The notes under the pieces were generated by a model. It saw nothing but the letters and a program-made list of their open reading frames with translations, searched no databases and was not told where the DNA came from. Shown here piece after piece: positions 18,135 to 25,836 of a DNA stretch of 64,000 bases. The stretch covers positions 620,001-684,000 of the forward strand of contig NZ_JAYJJW010000001.1 in the NCBI RefSeq assembly GCF_035481675.1, given 5' to 3'. Origin of the DNA: Alteriqipengyuania_B sp035481675 (GTDB lineage: Bacteria > Pseudomonadota > Alphaproteobacteria > Sphingomonadales > Sphingomonadaceae). Numbering within the stretch: the stretch's first letter is position 1; each line of letters starts with the position of its first letter. The position numbers were made by a program, and so were the translations under genes.

Positions 18135-18855
18135 CCAGCCGGTCATCGTCCTCGTCCGCCCGCAGCTGGGCGAGAATATCGGCAAGGCCGCGCGCGCGAT
18201 GCTCAATTTCGGGCTGACCGAGCTGAGGATGGTGGAGCCGCGCGATGGCTGGCCCAATCCCTCCGCCGGGCCTGCTGCCGCCGGTGCGGACCAAGTCCTT
18301 GCCGACGCGAAGGTCTATGCCACCACGGCAGAGGCGGTGGCGGATTGCAGCCACGTCTGGGCGACGACGGTGCGCAAGCGCGGCGTGACCAAGCCGGTCC
18401 ACACTCCGGAGGAAGCCGCGCGCGACATGGCCGGTGCCGAGGGGCGCTGCGCCATCCTGTTCGGGCCGGAACGCTCGGGGCTGGAGACGGCCGATGTCGC
18501 GCTCGCCCGGACGATCCTGACGGTGCCCATCAATCCCGAATTCGGTTCGCTCAACCTCGCGCAGGCGGTGATCCTGTGCGCCTACGAATGGTCGAAGGTC
18601 GCACGCGAACATACCGGCCTGGTCCAGCCCACGGACGAGGAAGCCCTGCCGCCGGCCCCGCAGGCCGAGCTTGAAGGGATGATCGCCCATTTCGAGGACC
18701 TGCTGGCGCCGCGCGGCTATTTCCTGCCCGAAAGCCGGGCGGAAGCCACGCGCCTGACTCTGCGCGGGATGCTCACGAAGCCGGGCTGGAACCACCTGGA
18801 GGTGCGCACGATGCGCGGGGTATTGTCATCGCTCGGCAAACCGCCGCGCGACTAA
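18118..18855 (+). CDS. TrmJ-type (SPOUT) tRNA/rRNA methyltransferase
   Basis: A 245-residue SPOUT-class RNA methyltransferase. The N-terminal PVIVLVRPQLGENIGKAARAM is the TrmH/TrmJ motif 1 (asparagine and arginine for the 2'-O reaction). ILFGPERSGLE is motif 2, and VPINPEFGSLNLAQAVILCAYEW is motif 3 with the trefoil-knot SAM site. The proline/asparagine pattern and the length resemble TrmJ, which methylates position 32 of tRNAs, but I cannot assign the target from sequence. ATG 18118 overlaps nrdR by 17 bases; GTG 18127 is an alternative start. Last gene of the rpiB operon. Confidence 0.9.
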   Translation: MRRVNSQPVIVLVRPQLGENIGKAARAMLNFGLTELRMVEPRDGWPNPSAGPAAAGADQVLADAKVYATTAEAVADCSHVWATTVRKRGVTKPVHTPEEAARDMAGAEGRCAILFGPERSGLETADVALARTILTVPINPEFGSLNLAQAVILCAYEWSKVAREHTGLVQPTDEEALPPAPQAELEGMIAHFEDLLAPRGYFLPESRAEATRLTLRGMLTKPGWNHLEVRTMRGVLSSLGKPPRD

Positions 18856-18866
18856 GAAGCGTCAGA

Positions 18867-19889
18867 CTAGTCCAGCAGGTCGGTGCCCGGCCCGACAAGG
18901 GGGCGGCCCAGCTGGTCGGCCAGCCCACTTTCCTCCTTCGCCTTTTCCACCCACGCGCGCGCTTCCGCGATTTCGCCGCGCAGGCGCTCTTTCGCCTCGG
19001 CATCGCGGGCAACCCGCACTTCGGGGTCGTAGTCGAGCGCCGGGTTTTTCGAATAGCTGGCGAAAAGCTCGCCGCCGGCGATCTCTGCCGCCTCTCCTTC
19101 GCGCAGGGAAACGCCGAACAGGCGCGCCGCGGCCTCGATGGTCTCGACCGGATGGTCGAGGAACCACGCGGCATCGAGCGAATGCACGTTGCCATAGGCG
19201 TCGATCGCGCTTTCGAACGCCTTCATCTGCGCAAACCACAGCGCCGCCGCCTTGTGGGCAGCGCTCGGCGCAGCGTAGCGCGCGCCGAGGCGCAGCTCGC
19301 CGAACACGCGTTCGGTCCATTCGACATGGCCGGGCGTGCGCAGGATCGCAGCGATATAGGTCGAAAGCGGATAATGCAGCGCGATGGCCGGCGCGCCGGG
19401 CGCGCGGCGCATGACATCGTCGAGGATGAAGTTCACCGGCACGTTGGCCTTCGCCATCACCGGCGTGCCCGCGTCCCAGCGCTTGCCCAGCATTGACAGC
19501 GTCACGTCGAGCGCGCGGTCGAACGCGGCATCGCCCGCACCGTCCGCGCCCTTCATCACGCCGAGGCGGCGCAGGGCCGCAGGCTCCCGCAGCACGAGGC
19601 TGCGCCCGACATGGTCGAGCGCGCGCGCCAGCAGGGTGGAGCCGCATTGCGCGACATGGAAGATCCACCCGATGGGGCGTTCCGCAAGCGGCGGCCCGGC
19701 GTATTTCTCCAGCAGGCCCTTCAATGGCACACGGCCGCGCGGCAGGTCGCCGTGGCGGATGCGCGCATCGAGGAAGATCGACTTGTGGAACAGGTTGCGA
19801 TCCATCTGCTGGATCACCGCGTCGCCGCCATCGAATTCATACAGGTAGATCGCCGGATCGCTGGCCAGCGTTTCGAGTGTAATCGCCAT
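18867..19889 (-). CDS. Sulfotransferase-like P-loop protein
   Basis: A 340-residue protein. Residues 77-90 (FHVAQCGSTLLARAL) resemble the PAPS-binding P-loop of sulfotransferases (usually SRSGTTLL), with Cys in place of Arg/Ser. REP at 101-103 occupies the spot where these enzymes often have a RDP/REP strand. The C-terminal part is charged and helical. True sulfotransferase activity is inferred only. The start ATG 19889 fits better than one 24 bases upstream, which adds only Arg and Ala. It lies head-to-head with a TauD/TfdA-like dioxygenase 48 bases away; the two probably share a control region and perhaps a pathway. Confidence 0.7.
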   Translation of the reverse strand: MAITLETLASDPAIYLYEFDGGDAVIQQMDRNLFHKSIFLDARIRHGDLPRGRVPLKGLLEKYAGPPLAERPIGWIFHVAQCGSTLLARALDHVGRSLVLREPAALRRLGVMKGADGAGDAAFDRALDVTLSMLGKRWDAGTPVMAKANVPVNFILDDVMRRAPGAPAIALHYPLSTYIAAILRTPGHVEWTERVFGELRLGARYAAPSAAHKAAALWFAQMKAFESAIDAYGNVHSLDAAWFLDHPVETIEAAARLFGVSLREGEAAEIAGGELFASYSKNPALDYDPEVRVARDAEAKERLRGEIAEARAWVEKAKEESGLADQLGRPLVGPGTDLLD

Positions 19890-19937
19890 GGCGCGCGCCC
19901 TAGCACGCGGCATCGCGCTGCACTATAGAGCGCGGCC

Positions 19938-20888
19938 ATGACGACTGCCGAAGCCCAGACGACGCCCTACGCCCTGTTCGAAGGACACGGCCAGCCCGTG
20001 ACCGATGTCGATACGGGCGCGGTCCGCAGCGCCATCGAAACCAGCGGTGCGGTGCTGCTGCGCGGGTTCGAGCCTTCGCTGGAAGGCTTTTCCGCGCTCA
20101 GCCGGATGCTGTGCAGCCATTCGTCTTTCAACGAGAGCCCGAACCGCCAATTGCTGACGCAGGGCAATGCCGTGCAATCGGTCAATCTCGGCAGCGATCC
20201 TTTTCCGCTCCACCCGGAACTGTCGCGGGAGCCGTGGCGGCCCGATCTCGCCATGTTCGGCTGCATCAATCCGCCGGGCGTCGGCGGCCAGACCAATATC
20301 TGCGACGGGATCGAGATCGTCCGGCAGATGCCCGCGGAAATCCGCCAGGCGCTGGAAGGCAGCAAGCTCTACTACATCCAGCCCGCGTCCCCTGCCCTGC
20401 TCAAGTTCTGGCTCGGCACCGAAACGCCGGGCCGGGAGCAGATGGAGAACCCGCCGCCGTCGTGCCCCTATTTCTTTCGCAAGCCGCATGGGCAGATCCT
20501 GCGCGGTTTCATCCGCCCGGTGTTCGAACCCACGCTGTTCCAGGACGAGCCTGCCTTTGCCAATTTCGTGATGTTCGCACGCGATTACCTGCGCCTGCCG
20601 AACTTTCCCTCGCTCGACGGCAAGCCCTTCCCCGACGACTGGCTGGACGAAATCCGCAGCACCGCGCGCCGCCTCACCTATTCGCACGCGTGGCAGCAGG
20701 GCGACATTCTGCTGCTGGACAACAGCCGCTTCATGCATGGGCGCAAGGCAATCGCGAATGCGGAAGAACGGCGGATCGCCACGTTCTTCGGCTATCTCGA
20801 AGGCATCGAACGGCGGCCGCTGGAGCCGGAGAACCCCGTGTGGCGGCAGGACGACTTCGTCCCGCCCGATACGCCGCACGATACCTGA
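19938..20888 (+). CDS. TauD/TfdA-family Fe(II)/2-oxoglutarate dioxygenase
   Basis: A 316-residue protein. The double-stranded beta-helix iron site is visible as His92-x-Glu94 (PLHPELS; Glu instead of the more usual Asp) and the distal His267 in LLLDNSRFMHGRKAI. A downstream Arg (EERRIATFF) would bind 2-oxoglutarate. ETSGAVLLRGF at the N-terminus is typical of the family. The substrate cannot be told: related enzymes act on taurine, chlorinated herbicides, amino acids tethered to carriers and sulfate esters. The divergent sulfotransferase-like neighbour makes a sulfated or sulfonated compound a reasonable guess, not more. Transcribed away from that gene; the rpsD promoter follows. Confidence 0.85.
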   Translation: MTTAEAQTTPYALFEGHGQPVTDVDTGAVRSAIETSGAVLLRGFEPSLEGFSALSRMLCSHSSFNESPNRQLLTQGNAVQSVNLGSDPFPLHPELSREPWRPDLAMFGCINPPGVGGQTNICDGIEIVRQMPAEIRQALEGSKLYYIQPASPALLKFWLGTETPGREQMENPPPSCPYFFRKPHGQILRGFIRPVFEPTLFQDEPAFANFVMFARDYLRLPNFPSLDGKPFPDDWLDEIRSTARRLTYSHAWQQGDILLLDNSRFMHGRKAIANAEERRIATFFGYLEGIERRPLEPENPVWRQDDFVPPDTPHDT

Positions 20889-20898
20889 GCGGTAATTC

Positions 20899-20926
20899 TT
20901 GACTGTGCGCGCGGTCCTGCTATGCG
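20899..20926 (+). promoter_or_regulatory. Candidate sigma-70 promoter for rpsD
   Basis: TTGACT at 20899-20904 and TATGCG at 20921-20926 with 16 bases between them resemble a -35/-10 pair. They are followed by about 150 bases of GC-rich leader before the rpsD start. The -10 match is partial. The leader could fold, since ribosomal protein genes are often autoregulated, but I see no known S4 leader type. Confidence 0.45.
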
Positions 20927-21081
20927 CGCGCTTCACTTCGGCGGTGTGCCCTTGCGGCACCCCTCCGATTGGTCCCGCACCCCGGTGAAGCGGTGGCCGC
21001 GGCGGACGGAACGGTCCGTCGGTGCAGTGCCGGGTTGAACGGTTGCCGCAGGGGCAATCCAGCAAATCGAAGGAAAGACCT

Positions 21082-21696
21082 ATGTCGAAGCGCAAGAGCG
21101 CCAAGTATAAACTCGACCGCCGGATGGGTGAAAACATCTGGGGTCGCCCGAATTCCCCGGTCAACAAGCGGTCTTACGGCCCCGGCCAGCACGGCCAGCG
21201 TCGCAAGTCCAAGATGTCGGACTTCGGCCTGCAGCTGCGCGCCAAGCAGAAGCTGAAGGGCTACTACGGCGACGTGACCGAGAAGCAGTTCCGCCGCACC
21301 TACAAGGAAGCGTCCTCGATGAAGGGCGACACCGGCCAGAACCTGATCGGCCTGCTGGAACAGCGGCTCGACATGATCGTCTACCGCGCCAAGTTCGCGC
21401 CGACGATCTTCGCTGCCCGCCAGCTGGTCAGCCACGGCCACATCCGCGTGAACGGCGTGAAGTGCAACATCGCCAGCCGCCGCTGTTTCGTGAACGACGT
21501 CATCAGCCTGGGCGACAAGGCCAAGGACATGGCGCTGGTCATCGAGGCGCAGAGCCTGCCGGAACGCGAAATCCCCGACTATGTCGTGGCCGACGGCACC
21601 GACAAGGTGACCTTCACCCGCGTGCCCAAGCTCGACGAAGTGCCCTACCCGGTCACGATGGAACCGAACCTGGTGGTCGAATTCTATTCGCGCTGA
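21082..21696 (+). CDS. rpsD: 30S ribosomal protein S4
   Basis: Primary 16S rRNA-binding protein of the small subunit. The 204 residues carry the S4 N-terminal helices (MSKRKSAKYKLDRRMGENIW), the RRxY-type KQFRRTYKEAS segment, and the S4 RNA-binding fold with RQLVSHGHIRVNG and CFVNDVISLGDKAKD. It ends VVEFYSR as in alphaproteobacterial S4. GGAAAG precedes the ATG. It stands alone here, away from the main ribosomal protein operons, as is common in this group, and has its own terminator. Confidence 0.98.
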   Translation: MSKRKSAKYKLDRRMGENIWGRPNSPVNKRSYGPGQHGQRRKSKMSDFGLQLRAKQKLKGYYGDVTEKQFRRTYKEASSMKGDTGQNLIGLLEQRLDMIVYRAKFAPTIFAARQLVSHGHIRVNGVKCNIASRRCFVNDVISLGDKAKDMALVIEAQSLPEREIPDYVVADGTDKVTFTRVPKLDEVPYPVTMEPNLVVEFYSR

Positions 21697-21717
21697 TCGG
21701 GTATCATACCGAACACG

Positions 21718-21746
21718 AAAGGCGGCCCCGCGAGGCCGCCTTTTTT
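21718..21746 (+). terminator. Rho-independent terminator of rpsD
   Basis: AAAGGCGGCC (21718-21727) pairs with GGCCGCCTTT (21734-21743) around CCGCGA and runs into T6 (21741-21746). It lies about 20 bases after the rpsD stop. Confidence 0.92.
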
Positions 21747-21805
21747 GTTGCCTGTCAGTGATTTACGCGGAACTTTGCGCAGGTGGCGAGCGTTTATCGA
21801 ACGCT

Positions 21806-22012
21806 ATGACCACCTTCTACCGCTTCATCACCGCGAAACGCCGTGGCAAGTGGTATCCGGTGCTGGAAGACGCGCAGCGATATGCCGAGAGGATCGGCGC
21901 CGGGTTCATGGATGCGGCCGGCAACTTCACGCCGTATCGCGGTACGATCCTGGAATTCTGCGAAGGTCCGCCCGATCAGTCGCGCAGCTGGTCCCACTCG
22001 ACCAGTTCGTAG
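21806..22012 (+). CDS. Small hypothetical protein
   Basis: A 68-residue protein with a basic, aromatic N-terminus (MTTFYRFITAKRRGKWYPVL), then EDAQRYAERIGAGFMDAAGNF. It has no hydrophobic leader and no known motif. The codon pattern of the first 50 residues looks coding, but the last 12 overlap the chorismate mutase gene on the other strand and read as low-complexity Ser. It sits after the rpsD terminator with no obvious ribosome site. I regard it as probable but unproven. Confidence 0.45.
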   Translation: MTTFYRFITAKRRGKWYPVLEDAQRYAERIGAGFMDAAGNFTPYRGTILEFCEGPPDQSRSWSHSTSS

Positions 22013-22278
22013 GCGATCGACGCTTCCACCAGCGTTTCCCAGATTGCGGCAATCTCTTCCGCCGGCAGGCCGCGCACCCCGGCATCGGCCCGTGCCGCAG
22101 CGATGACCGCGGCCTTGCGAGCCTCGTCGCGCACCACGTCGCGGCTCGGCTTGATACGGGCGGCGGCGCGCATGTAGCCGAAGCGCCGGTCGAGCAGCGC
22201 GACAAGCTCGCGGTCCGTCGCATCGACGCCTTCGCGCACTTCGGCCATGCTGGTGCAGTCTTCGGGCATTTTCGGCAT
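21976..22278 (-). CDS. Chorismate mutase (AroQ class)
   Basis: About 100 residues forming the all-helical AroQ fold. VREGVDATDRELVALLDRRFGYM is helix 1 with the conserved Asp and the LLxxR core. AARIKPSRDVVRDEARKAAVI holds the conserved Lys and Arg for chorismate binding, and LPAEEIAAIWETLVEASIAYE is helix 3. It would convert chorismate to prephenate for Phe/Tyr synthesis; isochorismate-pyruvate lyases share the fold and cannot be excluded. Starts at 22278, 22269 and 22248 are possible. It is the last gene of the tgt operon, 17 bases behind tgt. Its 3' end overlaps the small gene on the forward strand by 37 bases. Confidence 0.85.
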   Translation of the reverse strand: MPKMPEDCTSMAEVREGVDATDRELVALLDRRFGYMRAAARIKPSRDVVRDEARKAAVIAAARADAGVRGLPAEEIAAIWETLVEASIAYELVEWDQLRD

Positions 22279-22295
22279 CGGTCGGCAGGTCCCTG

Positions 22296-23423
22296 CTATT
22301 CTCGGCAATAATCGCGGCGGAAATCGGTGGCGAAGGCGGCAAAGCGCCCGCCCGCGATCGCATCGCGCATCGTTTGCATCAGCTGCTGGTAGAAGGAGAT
22401 ATTGTGCTCCGTCACCAGCATCGCGGCGAGGATTTCCCCCGACTTCACGAGATGGTGGAGATAGGCGCGGCTGTAGTTGCCGCAGGTCGGACAGGTGCAG
22501 CGCGGGTCCAGTGGGTCGCTGTCCTCCGCGTGGCGCGCGTTGCGCAGGTTGATCGCGCCGTCCCACGTAAACGCCTGCCCGTTGCGGCCCGAGCGGCTCG
22601 GCAGCACGCAATCGAACATGTCGACCCCGCGCTCCACCGCGCCGACAAGGTCGTCGGGCTTGCCGACCCCCATCAGGTAGCGTGGGCGGTCGGACGGTAG
22701 CTGCCCGGGCGCGAAGTCCAGCGTAGCGAACATGGCTTCCTGCCCCTCGCCCACGGCAAGGCCGCCGATGGCGTAACCGTCGAAGCCGATCTCGGTCAGC
22801 GCCTGGGCGGACTGGCGGCGCAGGCCCTCGTCCAGCGCGCCCTGCTGGATGCCGAACAGCGCGGCGCGGTCCGCGTGCTCTTCGCCGCTGTCGAACCCGT
22901 CGCGGCTGCGCTTTGCCCAGCGCATCGATAGTTCCATCGAGCGGGCGATCACGTCGCGCGGTTGGTCGGCGCGCGGGCATTCGTCGAAGGCCATCACGAT
23001 ATCGCTGCCGAGCAGGCGCTGGATTTCCATGCTGCGTTCCGGCGTCAGCATGTGCTTGCTGCCGTCGATATGGCTGCGGAATTCGACCCCTTCTTCGGTC
23101 AGCTTGCGAAGGTCCGACAGGCTCATCACCTGGTATCCGCCGCTGTCGGTCAGGATCGGGCGCTGCCAGTTCATGAATTCGTGCAAGCCGCCGAGCCGCG
23201 CGACCCGCTCCGCGCCCGGGCGCAGCATCAGGTGATAGGTGTTGCCGAGGATGATGTCGGCACCCGTCTGCCGCACCGTTTCCGGCTTCATCGCCTTGAC
23301 CGTGGCGGCAGTGCCGACCGGCATGAAGGCGGGCGTGCGAATATCGCCGCGCAGCATGGATATGCAGCCCGTGCGCGCGGCCCCGTCGGTCGCGTCGATG
23401 GTGAAGGAGTAGCGGCTCGTCAT
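22296..23423 (-). CDS. tgt: tRNA-guanine transglycosylase (queuine tRNA-ribosyltransferase)
   Basis: Exchanges G34 for preQ1 in tRNAs with GUN anticodons. In the 375-residue TIM barrel, Asp93 in LTDSGGYQVMSL corresponds to the general acid/base, and Asp147 in MAFDECPRAD recognises the base. The nucleophilic Asp lies in DMFDCVLPSRSGRNG near residue 271. The zinc site is CTCPTCGNYSRAYLHHL. It follows queA by 17 bases on the same strand, coupling the two consecutive steps of queuosine synthesis. Confidence 0.97.
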   Translation of the reverse strand: MTSRYSFTIDATDGAARTGCISMLRGDIRTPAFMPVGTAATVKAMKPETVRQTGADIILGNTYHLMLRPGAERVARLGGLHEFMNWQRPILTDSGGYQVMSLSDLRKLTEEGVEFRSHIDGSKHMLTPERSMEIQRLLGSDIVMAFDECPRADQPRDVIARSMELSMRWAKRSRDGFDSGEEHADRAALFGIQQGALDEGLRRQSAQALTEIGFDGYAIGGLAVGEGQEAMFATLDFAPGQLPSDRPRYLMGVGKPDDLVGAVERGVDMFDCVLPSRSGRNGQAFTWDGAINLRNARHAEDSDPLDPRCTCPTCGNYSRAYLHHLVKSGEILAAMLVTEHNISFYQQLMQTMRDAIAGGRFAAFATDFRRDYCRE

Positions 23424-23440
23424 CGGTTTGCCCCGCGCCT

Positions 23441-24469
23441 CTAGGGCAGCAGCAGAGAGGAGTCACCATAGCTGTAGAAGCGATATTCCTGCGCGATCGC
23501 ATGGGCATAGGCCGCCATCATCCGCTCCCGCCCCACCAGCGCGCTCACCAGCATCATCAGCGTGGATTTCGGCAGGTGAAAATTGGTCATTAGCCCGTCG
23601 ACCGCGCGGAAGCGGTAGCCGGGCGTGATGAAGATATCCGTGTCCGCTGCGAACGGCCGGATCGTCCCGTCCTCTCCCGCCGCGCTTTCGATGAGGCGCA
23701 GCGAGGTCGTGCCGACTGCGATCAGCCGTCCGCCGGCAGCGCGCGCCGCGTTCAGCCGGTCCGCCACTTCGGGCTCGATCCGGCCCCATTCGCTGTGCAT
23801 CCAGTGCGCGTCCGTATCGTCGGCCTTCACGGGCAGGAACGTGCCCGCGCCGACATGGAGTGTGACGGTTTCGCGCATGATCCCTGCCGCGTCGATTTCG
23901 GCGAGCAGACGGTCGGTGAAATGGAGCGCGGCAGTCGGCGCCGCAACGGCGCCATCCTCTGCGGCGAAGATCGTCTGGTAATCCTCGCGGTCGGCTTCAT
24001 CGGTGCCGCGCTTGCCCGCGATATAGGGCGGCAGGGGCAGCGTGCCGGCGCGTTCGAGCAGGATCTCGACCGGCTCCTCCCCGTGGAAGGCGAGCGTGAA
24101 GCTGCCATCCTCGTGCCGCATCTCTGCGGTCGCGGCGACATCGCTGCCGAATTCGACCACGTCCCCCGGGCGCAGGCGCTTGGCGTTGCGGACGAAGGCC
24201 TGCCAGCGCCTGAGGTCGATCCGCTTGTGCAACGTGGCGCCGATGCGCGCTTCGCCGCGCCGCCCTTCCAGCTGGGCGGGAATGACCCGGGTGTCGTTGA
24301 AGACGAGCACGTCGCCGGCGCGCAGCAGGGCGGGCAAGTCGCGCACGCCGCGATCCTCGAAAGCGCCTTCGCCCGGCACATAGAGCATGCGCGCCGCATC
24401 GCGCGGGCGCACCGGGCGCAGCGCTATCCGCTCCGGCGGTAGCTCGAAATCGAACAGGTCAACGCGCAT
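23441..24469 (-). CDS. queA: S-adenosylmethionine:tRNA ribosyltransferase-isomerase
   Basis: Transfers the ribosyl moiety of SAM to preQ1-tRNA to make epoxyqueuosine. The 342 residues start MRVDLFDFELPPERIALRPVRPRD. The protein contains LVFNDTRVIPAQLEGRR, PTAALHFTDRLL, TLHVGAGTFLPVKADD, HSEWGRIE, VGTTSLRLIES and TDIFITPGYRFRAVDGLMTNFHLPKSTLMML, the family signatures. The start at 24469 is the family position; an ATG six codons upstream is also open. It lies between the peptidyl-prolyl isomerase gene and tgt. Confidence 0.97.
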   Translation of the reverse strand: MRVDLFDFELPPERIALRPVRPRDAARMLYVPGEGAFEDRGVRDLPALLRAGDVLVFNDTRVIPAQLEGRRGEARIGATLHKRIDLRRWQAFVRNAKRLRPGDVVEFGSDVAATAEMRHEDGSFTLAFHGEEPVEILLERAGTLPLPPYIAGKRGTDEADREDYQTIFAAEDGAVAAPTAALHFTDRLLAEIDAAGIMRETVTLHVGAGTFLPVKADDTDAHWMHSEWGRIEPEVADRLNAARAAGGRLIAVGTTSLRLIESAAGEDGTIRPFAADTDIFITPGYRFRAVDGLMTNFHLPKSTLMMLVSALVGRERMMAAYAHAIAQEYRFYSYGDSSLLLP

Positions 24470-24544
24470 GGCGTCGATCCCGGACAACCTTGGTGTATCG
24501 AAGGACGTTCATGGCGCGCGCCTTAGCGCCTGCGCCGCATCGCG

Positions 24545-25234
24545 TCACTCGGAGAGAGGCACCTCGGCCATGTCCGCTTCCGGCCCGGTCAGTTCCGGTG
24601 CCTGCTGCGGTAGCACGACCGGCTGCGGCATCGCCTGCGGCTTGTTGTCCGATGCGATGGAAGCCTGCAGGATGCGGGTCGGGTTCGCCGGCGGCTGACC
24701 GCGCTCGATCGCATCCACCGCGTCCATGTTCGAAATCACCCGGCCGAAGTTGGTGTAGTTCTGGTCGAGCGAGAAGCGTGGGTAGAACACGATGAAGAAC
24801 TGGCTGTTGGCGCTGTCTTCCGCGCTGGCACGCGCCATCGACACCGTGCCGCGCACGTGCGGCAGGCGATTGAATTCGGCCTGCAGGTCGGGAAGCGAGG
24901 AAGAGCCGGTCCCGGTGCCGGTCGGGTCGCCGGTCTGGGCCATGAAATTGTCGATCACGCGGTGGAAGATCACCCCGTCATAGAAACCCTGCCGGGTAAG
25001 CGTCTTGATCCGCTCGACATGGTTGGGCGCCCATTCGGGCACGAGGCGGATGGCCACCCGCTCGCCGGTCGAAAGATCGAGATAGAGGATGTTATCCAGG
25101 TCCTGCGTCAGGTCGTAATTCGCGCGCAGCGGAATGGCGCGCTGCGGCGCGGGCGCGGCATCCTGCGCGCTCGCGGCGACGGGCGTTGCCAGGGCGGCCA
25201 GGGCTGCCAGCGAAGTGAAAAGCGTCTTGATCAT
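24545..25234 (-). CDS. Periplasmic cyclophilin-type peptidyl-prolyl isomerase
   Basis: A 229-residue protein. An N-terminal signal peptide (cleavage after ALATPVAASA, near residue 23) exports it. The cyclophilin core shows GVIFHRVIDNFMAQTGDPTGTGTG and VSMARASAEDSANSQFFIVF, with the catalytic Arg, Phe and Gln/Phe residues. A Pro/Gln-rich C-terminal tail follows the fold. It catalyses cis-trans isomerisation of X-Pro bonds in exported proteins. Its place in the xseB-ispA-coaD-PPIase-queA-tgt series, all on one strand with short gaps, matches the usual sphingomonad gene order. Confidence 0.93.
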   Translation of the reverse strand: MIKTLFTSLAALAALATPVAASAQDAAPAPQRAIPLRANYDLTQDLDNILYLDLSTGERVAIRLVPEWAPNHVERIKTLTRQGFYDGVIFHRVIDNFMAQTGDPTGTGTGSSSLPDLQAEFNRLPHVRGTVSMARASAEDSANSQFFIVFYPRFSLDQNYTNFGRVISNMDAVDAIERGQPPANPTRILQASIASDNKPQAMPQPVVLPQQAPELTGPEADMAEVPLSE

Positions 25235-25308
25235 CGTTTCCGTCTATCTGCGAGGAATGGATATGGTGCGGCACTTACCGACAGCGCGCTGTCCGCGCAA
25301 TGAACGCC

Positions 25309-25836
25309 TCAGTAATCGCCGCGCTGGCCGGTCTCCGCCACCCGCGCATCGACCTCGTCCTTGACCGCAGGCGATACGAAGGGCCCGATATCGCCGCCGA
25401 ACATGGCGATTTCCTTGACTAGCTTGGACGCGATCGGCTGCAGCGAGACATCGGCCATCAGGAACACGGTTTCCATATCGTCGTCTAGCTGCTGGTTCAT
25501 GCCGGCCATCTGGTACTCGTATTCGAAATCCGCGACCGCGCGCAGGCCGCGGATGATGACGCTGGCGCCGGTCTTGTTGGCGAATTTGACCAGCAGCGCG
25601 TTGAAGCCGACGACATCGACATTGGAAAGGCCCATCGCCGCCACCTCGCGCTTGACCATGGCCAGCCGCTCGTCGGTATCGAACATCGGGTTCTTGCTGG
25701 GATTGGTCGTCACGCCGATGACCAGCCGGTCAACCAGCTTGCTGCCGCGCCGGATGATGTCCGCATGGCCTAGCGTGATCGGATCGAAGGTACCGGGATA
25801 GATGCCGACACGCTCTTTCTCGTTGCTCGCGGCCAT
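25309..25836 (-). CDS. coaD: Phosphopantetheine adenylyltransferase
   Basis: Penultimate enzyme of coenzyme A synthesis, making dephospho-CoA from phosphopantetheine and ATP. The 175-residue protein has the nucleotidyltransferase motif GIYPGTFDPITLGHADII (His24 in T-x-GH), VVGFNALLVKFA, GLRAVADFEYEYQMAGMN and a C-terminal SKLVKEIAMFGGD, the counterpart of the ISSTxVR loop. The ATG at 25836 shares one base with the ispA stop (TAATG), so translation is coupled. Confidence 0.96.
   Translation of the reverse strand: MAASNEKERVGIYPGTFDPITLGHADIIRRGSKLVDRLVIGVTTNPSKNPMFDTDERLAMVKREVAAMGLSNVDVVGFNALLVKFANKTGASVIIRGLRAVADFEYEYQMAGMNQQLDDDMETVFLMADVSLQPIASKLVKEIAMFGGDIGPFVSPAVKDEVDARVAETGQRGDY

Noticed and set aside
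20927..21081. Autoregulatory leader RNA of rpsD
   Set aside because: The leader is GC-rich and can form stems, but I could not match it to a known S4 leader motif.
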